A DNA stretch of 64,000 bases from Bacteroidota bacterium. GTDB taxonomy: Bacteria; Bacteroidota; Bacteroidia; Palsa-965. Position 1 is the stretch's first letter, and every line of letters begins with the position of its first letter. The position numbers and the translations under genes are program-made. Shown one piece after another: positions 9,177 through 16,472 of this stretch. The notes beneath the pieces were generated by a model. That model saw nothing but the letters and a program-made list of their open reading frames with translations, was not told where the DNA came from and ran no database searches. The DNA lies in assembly GCA_016194975.1 (NCBI GenBank), contig JACQAM010000025.1:30843-94842 (forward strand), given 5' to 3'.

Positions 9177-9425
9177 GGAGTACGAAATACGAAATCCCGG
9201 TAGTGTATCAGTTTGAAAATTCTTAGCGCCTTAGCGTCTTTGCGGTTTAATAAAAGAATGGTTTAGGAACCGCGAAGGCGCCAAGGCGCGAAGTTGAATC
9301 GGAAAAGAGCAAACTGAGCCACTACGAAATCCCGAATGCGTTCGGAAAAAAGTATCCTGGAGTAAATAGATTTCGTATTCATCCGCATTACGTAACTTTT
9401 AGTAGAATTTTCGTATTTCGTACTC
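9177..9425. repeat. GTACGAAATACGAAA palindrome, split by a MITE
   Basis: The outer arms GTACGAAATACGAAA (from 9179) and TTTCGTATTTCGTAC (ending 9423) are inverted copies. The right arm also holds CGTAACTTTTAGTA and the inner word ATCCCGAATGCGTTCGG. It begins 3 nt after the stop of the methyltransferase gene ending at 9428. The copy at 43414-43547 shows the uninterrupted arrangement; here the element at 9199-9325 has been inserted. Confidence 0.8.
9199..9325 (+). mobile_element. MITE-like element, copy A
   Basis: 127 bp with terminal inverted repeats GGTAGTGTATCAGTTTG and CAAACTGAGCCACTAC. It has no coding capacity, and its interior is itself partly palindromic and built of GCGCCTTAGCGTCTTTGCGG-type phrases. 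It is flanked by the 8-bp direct repeat GAAATCCC (9191-9198 and 9326-9333), a target-site duplication. It is nearly identical to the inverted copy at 21373-21500, differing by two substitutions and a missing last C, so it moved recently. A trans-acting transposase must be encoded elsewhere. Confidence 0.85.
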
Positions 9426-9427
9426 CA

Positions 9428-10195
9428 TCAGAACCTGACCACAAAATGTTCTTTCTCCAATTGCTCTTTCCTGAAAAAAACAATTCCGAAATGAAATGTA
9501 TCAATAGTAAGTTTCACTGACGGATGTACTTTTATTTTTTCCCAGGCACTTTCCATTTCTTCCGACCAGTGAATGTCGTCGAAAATAAAAACAGAATTGT
9601 TTTGCGAATAGGGCAAACAAGTGTCGAAATATTTCAATGTTGGTTTTTCGCGGTGATTGCCGTCAAAGAAAACAAAATCGAGTTGGCGGAGATCTCTTAC
9701 AGCAAGCGGCAAAGTAAGATCGAATTCTCCGGTAACGATCTCCACTTTCTGATCGCGGAGTCCTTTCGCTGCAATCTTTGCCGTTTCCGGGCATCCTTCG
9801 AGCGTCACGAATTTTTTAAATGCACAAGCGGAAGCAAGATAATTTGTGGAGATGCCAAGCGAAGTGCCGAGTTCAAGAATATTTTCCGGTTTAAAATGTT
9901 TCACAATCCGATGCAGCAGTTGTCCTTCGTTCGGCGATTTTGCCGCATGCTTCGCGATGAAAGAAATTTTTCTCGGGCCCGACTCTCCCGTTCCGAAATC
10001 TGTTACGTGAATGATGGAATGATCGAGCAGGCATTCTGTTCTCCAGTTTTCTACCGGATGTTCTTCTTCATTTTCCATGCGGGCCGGAAAAACTTTTGTA
10101 ATAAGATCAAAAACAAAAGGAGAATGAATCCCGTGTTTGCTCACTGCATTTTTGCGGTGATGTAAATAAGATTTTATTTTAAAAATAGACGACAT
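9428..10195 (-). CDS. class I SAM-dependent methyltransferase
   Basis: 255 residues. The N-terminal AVSKHGIHSPFVFDLITKVF is characteristic of a Bacteroidota-specific methyltransferase group. The SAM-binding motif I is ILELGTSLGISTNYLASA, motif II includes VTLEGCPETAKIA, and LDFVFFDGNHREKPTLKYFD resembles the post-motif region of O-methyltransferases such as the catechol type. The target molecule is unknown. The gene is bounded on both sides by GTACGAAATACGAAA repeat arms. Confidence 0.85.
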   Translation of the reverse strand: MSSIFKIKSYLHHRKNAVSKHGIHSPFVFDLITKVFPARMENEEEHPVENWRTECLLDHSIIHVTDFGTGESGPRKISFIAKHAAKSPNEGQLLHRIVKHFKPENILELGTSLGISTNYLASACAFKKFVTLEGCPETAKIAAKGLRDQKVEIVTGEFDLTLPLAVRDLRQLDFVFFDGNHREKPTLKYFDTCLPYSQNNSVFIFDDIHWSEEMESAWEKIKVHPSVKLTIDTFHFGIVFFRKEQLEKEHFVVRF

Positions 10196-10199
10196 GCTG

Positions 10200-10246
10200 A
10201 GTACGAAATACGAAGCGAGTACTGAAAGTTACGAAATACGAAATGG
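10200..10246. repeat. GTACGAAATACGAA repeat, single arm
   Basis: One arm of the palindrome family: AGTACGAAATACGAAG, then GTACTGAAAGTTACG and AAATACGAAATGG. No inverted partner is seen to the right. It lies just upstream of the methyltransferase start at 10195. Confidence 0.65.
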
Positions 10247-10328
10247 TACAAAATAGTTGTCGAATGGTAGTTCTGAGAATTGTGCCGGAACAATTTCCCG
10301 GTTAAAGGTAATTGCAAACCGTAAAATG

Positions 10329-10347
10329 CCTGCCTGCGGTCGGCAGG
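10329..10347. repeat. short GC hairpin CCTGCC/GGCAGG
   Basis: CCTGCC (10329-10334) pairs with GGCAGG (10342-10347) around TGCGGTC, 47 bases before the hydrolase ATG. Related CCTGCC/GCAGG stretches occur at 16600-16640 and 49302-49342. Confidence 0.45.
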
Positions 10348-10393
10348 AAAATTATAACTTGTGGCTCCCCCGCAACGAAATCTGTTTTTCAGA

Positions 10394-11998
10394 ATGAAAA
10401 CCATTGAACTCAACAGCAGCCATTATCTCTCCACACCGCAGAATTATCAATTCGTTCCCATTGGAAATCCGGATAAATTATTCGGAGAAGGAGGTTTCCT
10501 TGATCAGTTAAAAGACAGAATCTTCAAAAGAAAAAGTTCGCCGCTCGAAGATTTCTGGGCAACACTCGGAAGACAGGACGGAAAAACGATCAACTGGTCG
10601 GGAAATCTTCTCTGCTCAAAAAACGGGAACGATGAGTCTGCAGGAATAACTGCTGACGAGATTGCATTGTTGAAGCAACTGATGCCAACCATTAGCGCTG
10701 ACAATAAAGGTGTGCTCGAAAAAGTAATTATTCTTGATCATACAGAATTTGGAAGTGATCCGGACGGCCGCAATATCCGCCTCACACTGATGGTCGATCC
10801 CGGAGAAGGAGCGATTGTTTTTTTCCAGCATACAGAGATGGATGATGCGCTATCGCAGAATGGTTTGATCGAATACATTCATCCTGCGACAACGGTAAAT
10901 TATTCCAACAATTTACGCGACCGGCTCGATTATTTTTTTCAGGTGCCAGAACATCGCGGCAAGAATGATCGGTTAATTGTGAAAGCCATTACGTTTCCGC
11001 GCAACATGGCAGAAACTCCCGAAACTGTTTTGCATCGCATTGACCCTACACATCGCTTGTTGAAGTATGATGCGGGCATCAATGATTTCTCTGAAATTAC
11101 CAATGGAATTCCTGATGTTGACCGATCAAAGAAAACATTGCTGCTGATCCATGGAACTTTTGCCAGCACCGCAAAATCATATGGAGGACTCATTACTTCG
11201 AATTGGTTGAAGAACGTGATCAATACAAAACTTTATGACCAGGTGTTTGCGCTCGATCATCCGACAATATTAGCAGGACCGGATGAAAACGTTGCGAAAC
11301 TTCTGGAGTTGATGGGCCCGGGGAAAAAATTTTCTCAACCTATTGCTATTATTACCACGAGCAGAGGCGGACTGGTGGGAAAAACAATTGTGAACGATGC
11401 GAACATTAATGCAAAACTTTTTACGGTAGAGCGCGTGGCTGCGCAGGCCTGCGCGAACGGTGTAGAATATTTTGCAGCGGGAGCAAAAATTGCGAAAGGG
11501 CTTGGAGTGCTGAAGAAAATATTCGAACTCAGCGGAAGAGAAGGATTAGAAATTTTCACAGCGATCGCACAGATTTCTGCAGAAATTTTTCTTGCGCAAC
11601 CAGGTTGTGTTGCAATGACACCGAATTCCGCTCCGTTGAAAAAGATCCTCGATGGAGTACCGGCGAATAGCGCGATGCGTTATTTTCCGGTGACGGGAAA
11701 TTATGACCCGAATGGTTTCTGGAAGAAAATCGCTGACATTTTTGTAAGCGTGATTTACGGCGGAGAACCGAATGATTGGGTGGTGGGAACAAAGCAACAG
11801 GCGATCATGCCGGTGGGTAATTATGCTTACGGATCGAAGAAGCAATGGCATTATGATCATTACCTCGCGACAACTTACAACAGCATGCACACAAAATATC
11901 TGAATATGGATCCGCCACCGCCAACTCAGGCCGCTTCGGGAATTCCACGCGATGCGATCATGGATTTTCTGAATGACCCCTATCAAAATATTCTTTGA
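10394..11998 (+). CDS. alpha/beta-hydrolase fold protein, probable lipase/esterase
   Basis: 534 residues from the ATG at 10394 (a GTG 33 bases upstream is less likely). The C-terminal half begins with LLLIHGTFASTAKSYGG, an oxyanion-hole type HG motif of alpha/beta hydrolases, and carries the nucleophile elbow TTSRGGLVG with Ser about residue 323. PNDWVVGTKQ and DHYLATTYNSMHTKYL are candidate acid and histidine regions. It resembles the DUF7379 group. The N-terminal ~240 residues contain no recognised domain. There is no signal peptide, so it is probably cytoplasmic. Substrate unknown. Confidence 0.75.
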   Translation: MKTIELNSSHYLSTPQNYQFVPIGNPDKLFGEGGFLDQLKDRIFKRKSSPLEDFWATLGRQDGKTINWSGNLLCSKNGNDESAGITADEIALLKQLMPTISADNKGVLEKVIILDHTEFGSDPDGRNIRLTLMVDPGEGAIVFFQHTEMDDALSQNGLIEYIHPATTVNYSNNLRDRLDYFFQVPEHRGKNDRLIVKAITFPRNMAETPETVLHRIDPTHRLLKYDAGINDFSEITNGIPDVDRSKKTLLLIHGTFASTAKSYGGLITSNWLKNVINTKLYDQVFALDHPTILAGPDENVAKLLELMGPGKKFSQPIAIITTSRGGLVGKTIVNDANINAKLFTVERVAAQACANGVEYFAAGAKIAKGLGVLKKIFELSGREGLEIFTAIAQISAEIFLAQPGCVAMTPNSAPLKKILDGVPANSAMRYFPVTGNYDPNGFWKKIADIFVSVIYGGEPNDWVVGTKQQAIMPVGNYAYGSKKQWHYDHYLATTYNSMHTKYLNMDPPPPTQAASGIPRDAIMDFLNDPYQNIL

Positions 11999-12036
11999 GA
12001 AAAAATTTCAGAATCAGCAGCCCGATTTTTTCCGGG

Positions 12037-12543
12037 TCATTTCTTCCTGATGAATAACCAATAGTCGGGATGATCTTCCACTTTCCACGTGAGCGTTGTA
12101 TTCCACGCAGGAAAATTTACTTCAATGACCGATTTCTTTTTTACAAATTTCCATGTTCCCCGGAGAATGAGAATGCGCTGTTCGAAATCGGTTGAATCTT
12201 CATCTGTGACAATGCTGCTGCTGCTGTTCTTTTTCTTTCCTCCTGAAAATCCATAAACAAAAACGACGGAATCATTACCGGGTTGAAAAAAAAGATAAGG
12301 CGCAGGATCGGAGAGTGTACATCGTTCACCGAGGTGAGTAAGAAATGGGTTCTCGTTGCCGGTATATTTGGAAAAAATAATTGTGTCTTTCAATAATTCA
12401 GAAGAATCGTCGGTGCAACAGAAAAGATCGCCGGGTGAATTCCGGAATGCAGCGGTGTCGAATTGCGCGTTCAAAGAAAAATTAACAGAGAAAATAAAAA
12501 GGAGAATTAAAATGAATTTTAATGAGAAGCGATCTGCTTCCAA
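12037..12543 (-). CDS. small exported protein, unknown
   Basis: I start at the TTG at 12543, giving about 168 residues with N-terminus LEADRFSLKFILILLFIFSV, a good signal peptide ending SLNAQ. The frame extends further upstream to an ATG at 12615, but that extension is coded by a repeat phrase (CGCAAAGACACAAAAACGC) plus the word repeat after the preceding gene, and would bury the signal peptide. The mature part has a DLFCCTDDSSE motif and a Ser-rich loop. The preceding gene ends at 12623 on the same strand, so the two may be co-transcribed. Function unknown. Confidence 0.65.
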   Translation of the reverse strand: MEADRFSLKFILILLFIFSVNFSLNAQFDTAAFRNSPGDLFCCTDDSSELLKDTIIFSKYTGNENPFLTHLGERCTLSDPAPYLFFQPGNDSVVFVYGFSGGKKKNSSSSIVTDEDSTDFEQRILILRGTWKFVKKKSVIEVNFPAWNTTLTWKVEDHPDYWLFIRKK

Positions 12544-12622
12544 TTTTTTTCCCGCAAAGACACAAAAACGCAAGGAATTTTTGAAGTTTGTTAGCCAATC
12601 AGCAAATTGAATCATCAGCAAA

Positions 12623-14593
12623 TTATTTCGTACCCGTGATCATCATCTCCACTCGCCGGTTCATTTGCCGGTGTTCATTAGAATCATTTTTCACTTTTGG
12701 TTTTGTATCTCCATAACCTTTGTACGTCATTCGCGAAGCATCTATTCCCTGCGAAACGAGATAATTGTAAACGGCCTTAGCGCGATTTTCGGAGAGTAGC
12801 TGGTTTGATTTTTTGTCACCCACATTATCGGTGTGCCCGGCAATTTCCACTTTGATATTCGGATTTGCTTTCAGCCATTTTGCAGCTTTGTTCAACTCCG
12901 CCTGCGACGTAGGTTGCAGATCGTATTTCCCGGTGGCAAAAAAAACATTTTTCAATTCCACGAATGAACTGTCTTCAATAGGTTGCAACGGAACATCAAG
13001 CCGATAAGGTTTATTCGGATCGCCGGAATTTTTCATCTGGAACGATTCGGAATAAAAAACATAACCGGGACTATTCACATTGAGCGCATAATTTTTATTC
13101 ACCGGAAGACAAACCAGGAATTCTCCGGTGACCGGATCGGAAACAGAAGAGATCACCGTATTTCCATTGGCAATGTCGAGCAGATCGAACGCGGCACCAA
13201 TGGGTTTTCCTGTTTTTTTATTATACACTTTTCCTTTCAGGTAAGTGACAGGCACCGGCTGAAATTGTTTGGGCATTGAGAAATAATAAATATCATCACA
13301 TCCTTTTCCTCCATCGCGCGTGGAAGAGAAATAAGCAACCTGCCCGTTTCCATTCACGATCAATCCGCTTTCATCACCGTACGTATTGATCGGGTAACCG
13401 AGATTCTGCGGCGCTCCCCATTTCCCGGTTACAGAATCGCGGCGACAGATATAGAGATCGAGTCCGCCCATTCCCGTATGACCATCACTCGCAAAATAAA
13501 GTGTTTGATTATCGGGGTGAATGAAAACCGCTTCTTCTTTTCCTGAAGTATTTATTTCCGGGCCCATGTTCACCGGTGCGCTCCATTTTCCGTCTTCACC
13601 AAGTGTAGCCATCCAGATATCGCTGTCGCCAAAACCTCCGCGGCGATTGCTGATGAAGTAAAGTGTTTTTCCGTCGGAAGAAAAAGAAGGTTGAGATTCC
13701 CACGCCTGCGTGTTCACGGGTGGGCCTACATTCACAGGACGCGACCATTGCGAATTTGTTTTCTGCGTGTAAAAAATGTCGCAGCTTCCGTATCCGATTC
13801 TTCCGTTTCCATAGCCATCATATTCTTCACACGCGGCGAAAAACAAATAACGTCCGTCGGAAGAAAGACTCGGCGCTCCTTCATTGCGATCGGAATTGAT
13901 AGGCGGCCCCATATTTTTTGCAAGCGACCATTTTCCATCATCGCCTTTATAAGAAATGTAAAAATCTTCCTGAGTCATTTTCAGTACGCCTGTGGAAGGA
14001 TCTTTTATTTGCTCATTGCGGGTGAAAAGAAAAGTAGCATCGTCGGCAGTTACATTGGGAAAATATTCGCAGCCGTCGGTATTAACAACATCGCCCATGT
14101 TGATGGGATTGAACGGAACCGGGTGAGAAATGGCGCCTGTTGCAAAATCACAATTGGCAATTCCCTGTTTGGCGAGATCAACGAGCACTTCCGATCCGTG
14201 GCCTTTATCAAGGAACGTTTGAAAATCTTTTTTTGCATCATCGTATTTTCCCAGATTCATTTCTGAATTTGCACAATCGAAAAAACTTCCGGGATACAGG
14301 GTGGTATTGATCGCAAAACCTTTGTGAAACTGATCGACCGCTTTGTCCCAGTATTTGAGTTCCATATCAAGATTTGCTTCGAGGAAATAGGCTTCAACAA
14401 AATTCGGATCTTCTTTTTTTGCGAGTGCAAGTTTGGCGAATGCGCAATCATAATCGTAATTCTGCGCACAAGCCATGGCCTGGTCGTAAGCAGCGCTTGC
14501 CTTTTTCGATTTGGTGGAAAGCGTTGTTGGCGGTTGAGCTTTGCAACTTACTATTGCCGAAAAGAGAAAAATTACGGAGAGGATATTTTTCAT
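12623..14593 (-). CDS. PorE-like OmpA-family lipoprotein (TPR, PD40 propeller, CRD, OmpA)
   Basis: 656 residues with lipoprotein signal MKNILSVIFLFSAIVSCKAQ (lipidated Cys17). Domains in order are tetratricopeptide-like repeats (~30-160), a PD40/WD40-like beta-propeller with repeated SSDGRYLFF, SSDGKTLYF and HPDNQTLYFASD blades (~170-440), a carboxypeptidase regulatory-like domain (~455-540), and an OmpA peptidoglycan-binding domain with IAGHTDNVGD and NQLLSENRAKAVYNYL (~545-656). This exact order is that of PorE, the periplasmic T9SS lipoprotein of Porphyromonas gingivalis that tethers the complex to peptidoglycan. Bacteroidota have several paralogues, so PorE identity is likely but not certain. 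Confidence 0.85.
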   Translation of the reverse strand: MKNILSVIFLFSAIVSCKAQPPTTLSTKSKKASAAYDQAMACAQNYDYDCAFAKLALAKKEDPNFVEAYFLEANLDMELKYWDKAVDQFHKGFAINTTLYPGSFFDCANSEMNLGKYDDAKKDFQTFLDKGHGSEVLVDLAKQGIANCDFATGAISHPVPFNPINMGDVVNTDGCEYFPNVTADDATFLFTRNEQIKDPSTGVLKMTQEDFYISYKGDDGKWSLAKNMGPPINSDRNEGAPSLSSDGRYLFFAACEEYDGYGNGRIGYGSCDIFYTQKTNSQWSRPVNVGPPVNTQAWESQPSFSSDGKTLYFISNRRGGFGDSDIWMATLGEDGKWSAPVNMGPEINTSGKEEAVFIHPDNQTLYFASDGHTGMGGLDLYICRRDSVTGKWGAPQNLGYPINTYGDESGLIVNGNGQVAYFSSTRDGGKGCDDIYYFSMPKQFQPVPVTYLKGKVYNKKTGKPIGAAFDLLDIANGNTVISSVSDPVTGEFLVCLPVNKNYALNVNSPGYVFYSESFQMKNSGDPNKPYRLDVPLQPIEDSSFVELKNVFFATGKYDLQPTSQAELNKAAKWLKANPNIKVEIAGHTDNVGDKKSNQLLSENRAKAVYNYLVSQGIDASRMTYKGYGDTKPKVKNDSNEHRQMNRRVEMMITGTK

Positions 14594-14618
14594 TTGCTTA
14601 GATAGTTATTCATATAGA

Positions 14619-14744
14619 GTACGAAATACGAAAAGGGTACTAAAAGTTACGAAATACGAAAATTATACTAAAATTCATTGGTTGAAATCAATTTCGTATT
14701 CATTAGCATTTCGTAACTTTTAGTACCCTTTTCGTATTTCGTAC
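14619..14744. repeat. long GTACGAAATACGAAA palindrome at the queE stop
   Basis: A 37-bp perfect inverted repeat: left arm 14619-14655 starting GTACGAAATACGAAAAGGGT, right arm 14708-14744. The right arm starts at the queE stop codon (TAG followed by TACGAAATACG on the minus strand). The other end lies 25 bases upstream of the PorE-like start. It would form a very stable RNA hairpin with a 52-base loop. Confidence 0.88.
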
Positions 14745-15409
14745 TATGGGATGTTCATGTATTTATGTGTTTGCAATGATACACTCCATTTCGGATTCTT
14801 CATTACATAATCAACGATAATCGGCATCATTTGTTTTGCACGGCTCCATTCCGGTTGCAGAAAAAGCAAACATTTTTCATTTACTTTCCCGGCATTCTCT
14901 TCCGCCCAGCGGAGATCGTCGTTATTGTAGATTATTACTTTCAATTCCTGTGCCTTTCTGTAGTTTTCTTCGTCCGGAGGTGAATTTTTTTTCGGGGAAA
15001 GGCAAACCCAGTCCCACATGCCTGTGAGCGGGTACGCGCCCGAGGTTTCAATGAATGTGGAGATCCCGTTTTTTTTCATTCCATCAGTGAGTTCGCCGAG
15101 ATTAAATGCCGACGGTTCTCCACCGGTAACAACCACTGCTTTTGCCGGGTACTGCATGGCATGCTGAATTATTTTTTTTGTTTCTGTCAATGGATGAAGA
15201 TCGGCATCCCAGCTTTCTTTCACGTCGCACCAATGACAACCGACATCACATCCTCCGAGCCGAATGAAGTACGCCGCTTTTCCCGAATGAAAACCTTCGC
15301 CCTGTATCGTGTAGAATTCTTCCATGAGCGGCAAAAGTTTTCCTTCGTCAAGCAGTTTTTGCTGATCGGGAGAAATGGAAGATGGAATTACATTGCCGGC
15401 GAATTTCAT
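14744..15409 (-). CDS. queE: 7-carboxy-7-deazaguanine synthase QueE
   Basis: 221-residue radical SAM enzyme converting 6-carboxytetrahydropterin to 7-carboxy-7-deazaguanine in queuosine (or other deazapurine) synthesis. EEFYTIQGEGFHSGKAAYFIRL is cut here to its key parts EFYTIQGEG and AYFIRLGGC; the [4Fe-4S] cysteines are Cys54, Cys58 and Cys61 in CDVGCHWCD. VVTGGEPS and FIETSGAYP are the SAM-binding strands, and the C-terminal SLQTHKYMNIP is typical of QueE. The start ATG overlaps the stop of the RhuM-Fic gene by 4 nt, so the two are translationally coupled. Other queuosine genes are not in the window. Confidence 0.95.
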   Translation of the reverse strand: MKFAGNVIPSSISPDQQKLLDEGKLLPLMEEFYTIQGEGFHSGKAAYFIRLGGCDVGCHWCDVKESWDADLHPLTETKKIIQHAMQYPAKAVVVTGGEPSAFNLGELTDGMKKNGISTFIETSGAYPLTGMWDWVCLSPKKNSPPDEENYRKAQELKVIIYNNDDLRWAEENAGKVNEKCLLFLQPEWSRAKQMMPIIVDYVMKNPKWSVSLQTHKYMNIP

Positions 15410-16368
15410 TTATTGTGATCAGCGATAAGATTAACAATGAGGTCGATCATAAGATCCTTTTCTTTCTGATCGCTTTGAGCAACAAGAAGTGCAAGTGCAG
15501 TCAATCCATTGTCATTTATTTTGACTTCTCCGTTCCTTTTAAAACGATGTTTATTTTTCTCGAGAAACCAGATGAATAAAAACGCACCGATCCTTTTATT
15601 TCCGTCACTGAAAGAGTGATTCTTGATCACAAAATACAAAAGATTTGCAGCTTGTTCTTCGATGCTTGGGTATAGATATTGTTCGCCAAACGTCTGAACG
15701 ATCGTCTGAAGGGAACTCTTGAATCCTCCGTCCTTTTCATTTCCGAAAAGCGCCGTTGCTTCTTTCTTTCTGATCAGTTGTTTCTTCAATTCGTCGATCG
15801 CTTTTTTTGCTTCACTATATTCTATTTCATACGTGATACGGTCATCGAGTTTTCCTTTTGCAATCTTATTGCCATCAAATTGATTGAGCAGAACAAAGCT
15901 GTTTGAGTAATTTCCTATGATATCCAACAAACCCTGTGCTTCATTCAGATGGAGATCCATCGCTTTTCCGCCTTTTGATATCAATTCAATTGTTTGCTGA
16001 AGTTGTGCGAGTCGTTTTTCATTAATGGCAAAACCTTTAAGCAGATAACTTTTGAGGTGTTGAGTGGCCCAGATTCTGAACTGAGTTCCTTGCCTGGATT
16101 TCACCCTGTAACCGACCGAGATAATAACATCCAGACTAAATAGGGTAATTGGCTTGTCTGATTTTGGAATGTGCATTTTTTGCACATTGCCTTTTTTTGA
16201 AAGTTCACCTTCTTCAAAAACATTATTAATGTGTTTGGTAATAACACTTCGTTCCCGATTGAATAGAAGAGTCATTTGCGCCTGAGAAAGCCAAACGGTT
16301 TCGTCTTCGAACTTTACCTCAATCTCCGTTTTTTTGTCCTTCGTCTGGTAAATAATGATCTCATTCAT
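15406..16368 (-). CDS. RhuM family protein with C-terminal Fic domain
   Basis: 320 residues. Residues 1-115 match the RhuM family: EVKFEDETVWLSQAQMTLLF, SVITKHINNVFEEGEL and LFSLDVIISVGYRVKS split over the virulence-RhuM region. Residues ~225-300 form a Fic/Doc fold with the AMP-transferase motif HSFSDGNKRIG (251-261), which fits HxFx(D/E)GNxR. Such proteins are often toxin-like or mobile accessory genes; the Fic active site looks complete. No antitoxin-type partner is adjacent. It overlaps queE by 4 nt, an odd pairing that suggests insertion upstream of queE. Confidence 0.88.
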   Translation of the reverse strand: MNEIIIYQTKDKKTEIEVKFEDETVWLSQAQMTLLFNRERSVITKHINNVFEEGELSKKGNVQKMHIPKSDKPITLFSLDVIISVGYRVKSRQGTQFRIWATQHLKSYLLKGFAINEKRLAQLQQTIELISKGGKAMDLHLNEAQGLLDIIGNYSNSFVLLNQFDGNKIAKGKLDDRITYEIEYSEAKKAIDELKKQLIRKKEATALFGNEKDGGFKSSLQTIVQTFGEQYLYPSIEEQAANLLYFVIKNHSFSDGNKRIGAFLFIWFLEKNKHRFKRNGEVKINDNGLTALALLVAQSDQKEKDLMIDLIVNLIADHNK

Positions 16369-16385
16369 GATAAATAAGTTTAGCC

Positions 16386-16393
16386 CAAATATA
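16386..16393 (-). promoter_or_regulatory. Bacteroidota -7 element (TATATTTG)
   Basis: TATATTTG on the minus strand ends 17 nt before the RhuM-Fic ATG. It would drive the RhuM-queE pair. Confidence 0.5.
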
Positions 16394-16472
16394 CTTTACG
16401 CCCGAACAATACTGTTACCGATGAATTTAGCATTATTGAAAAACATCAGGCAAGAAAACGAATTTCAGGTGA

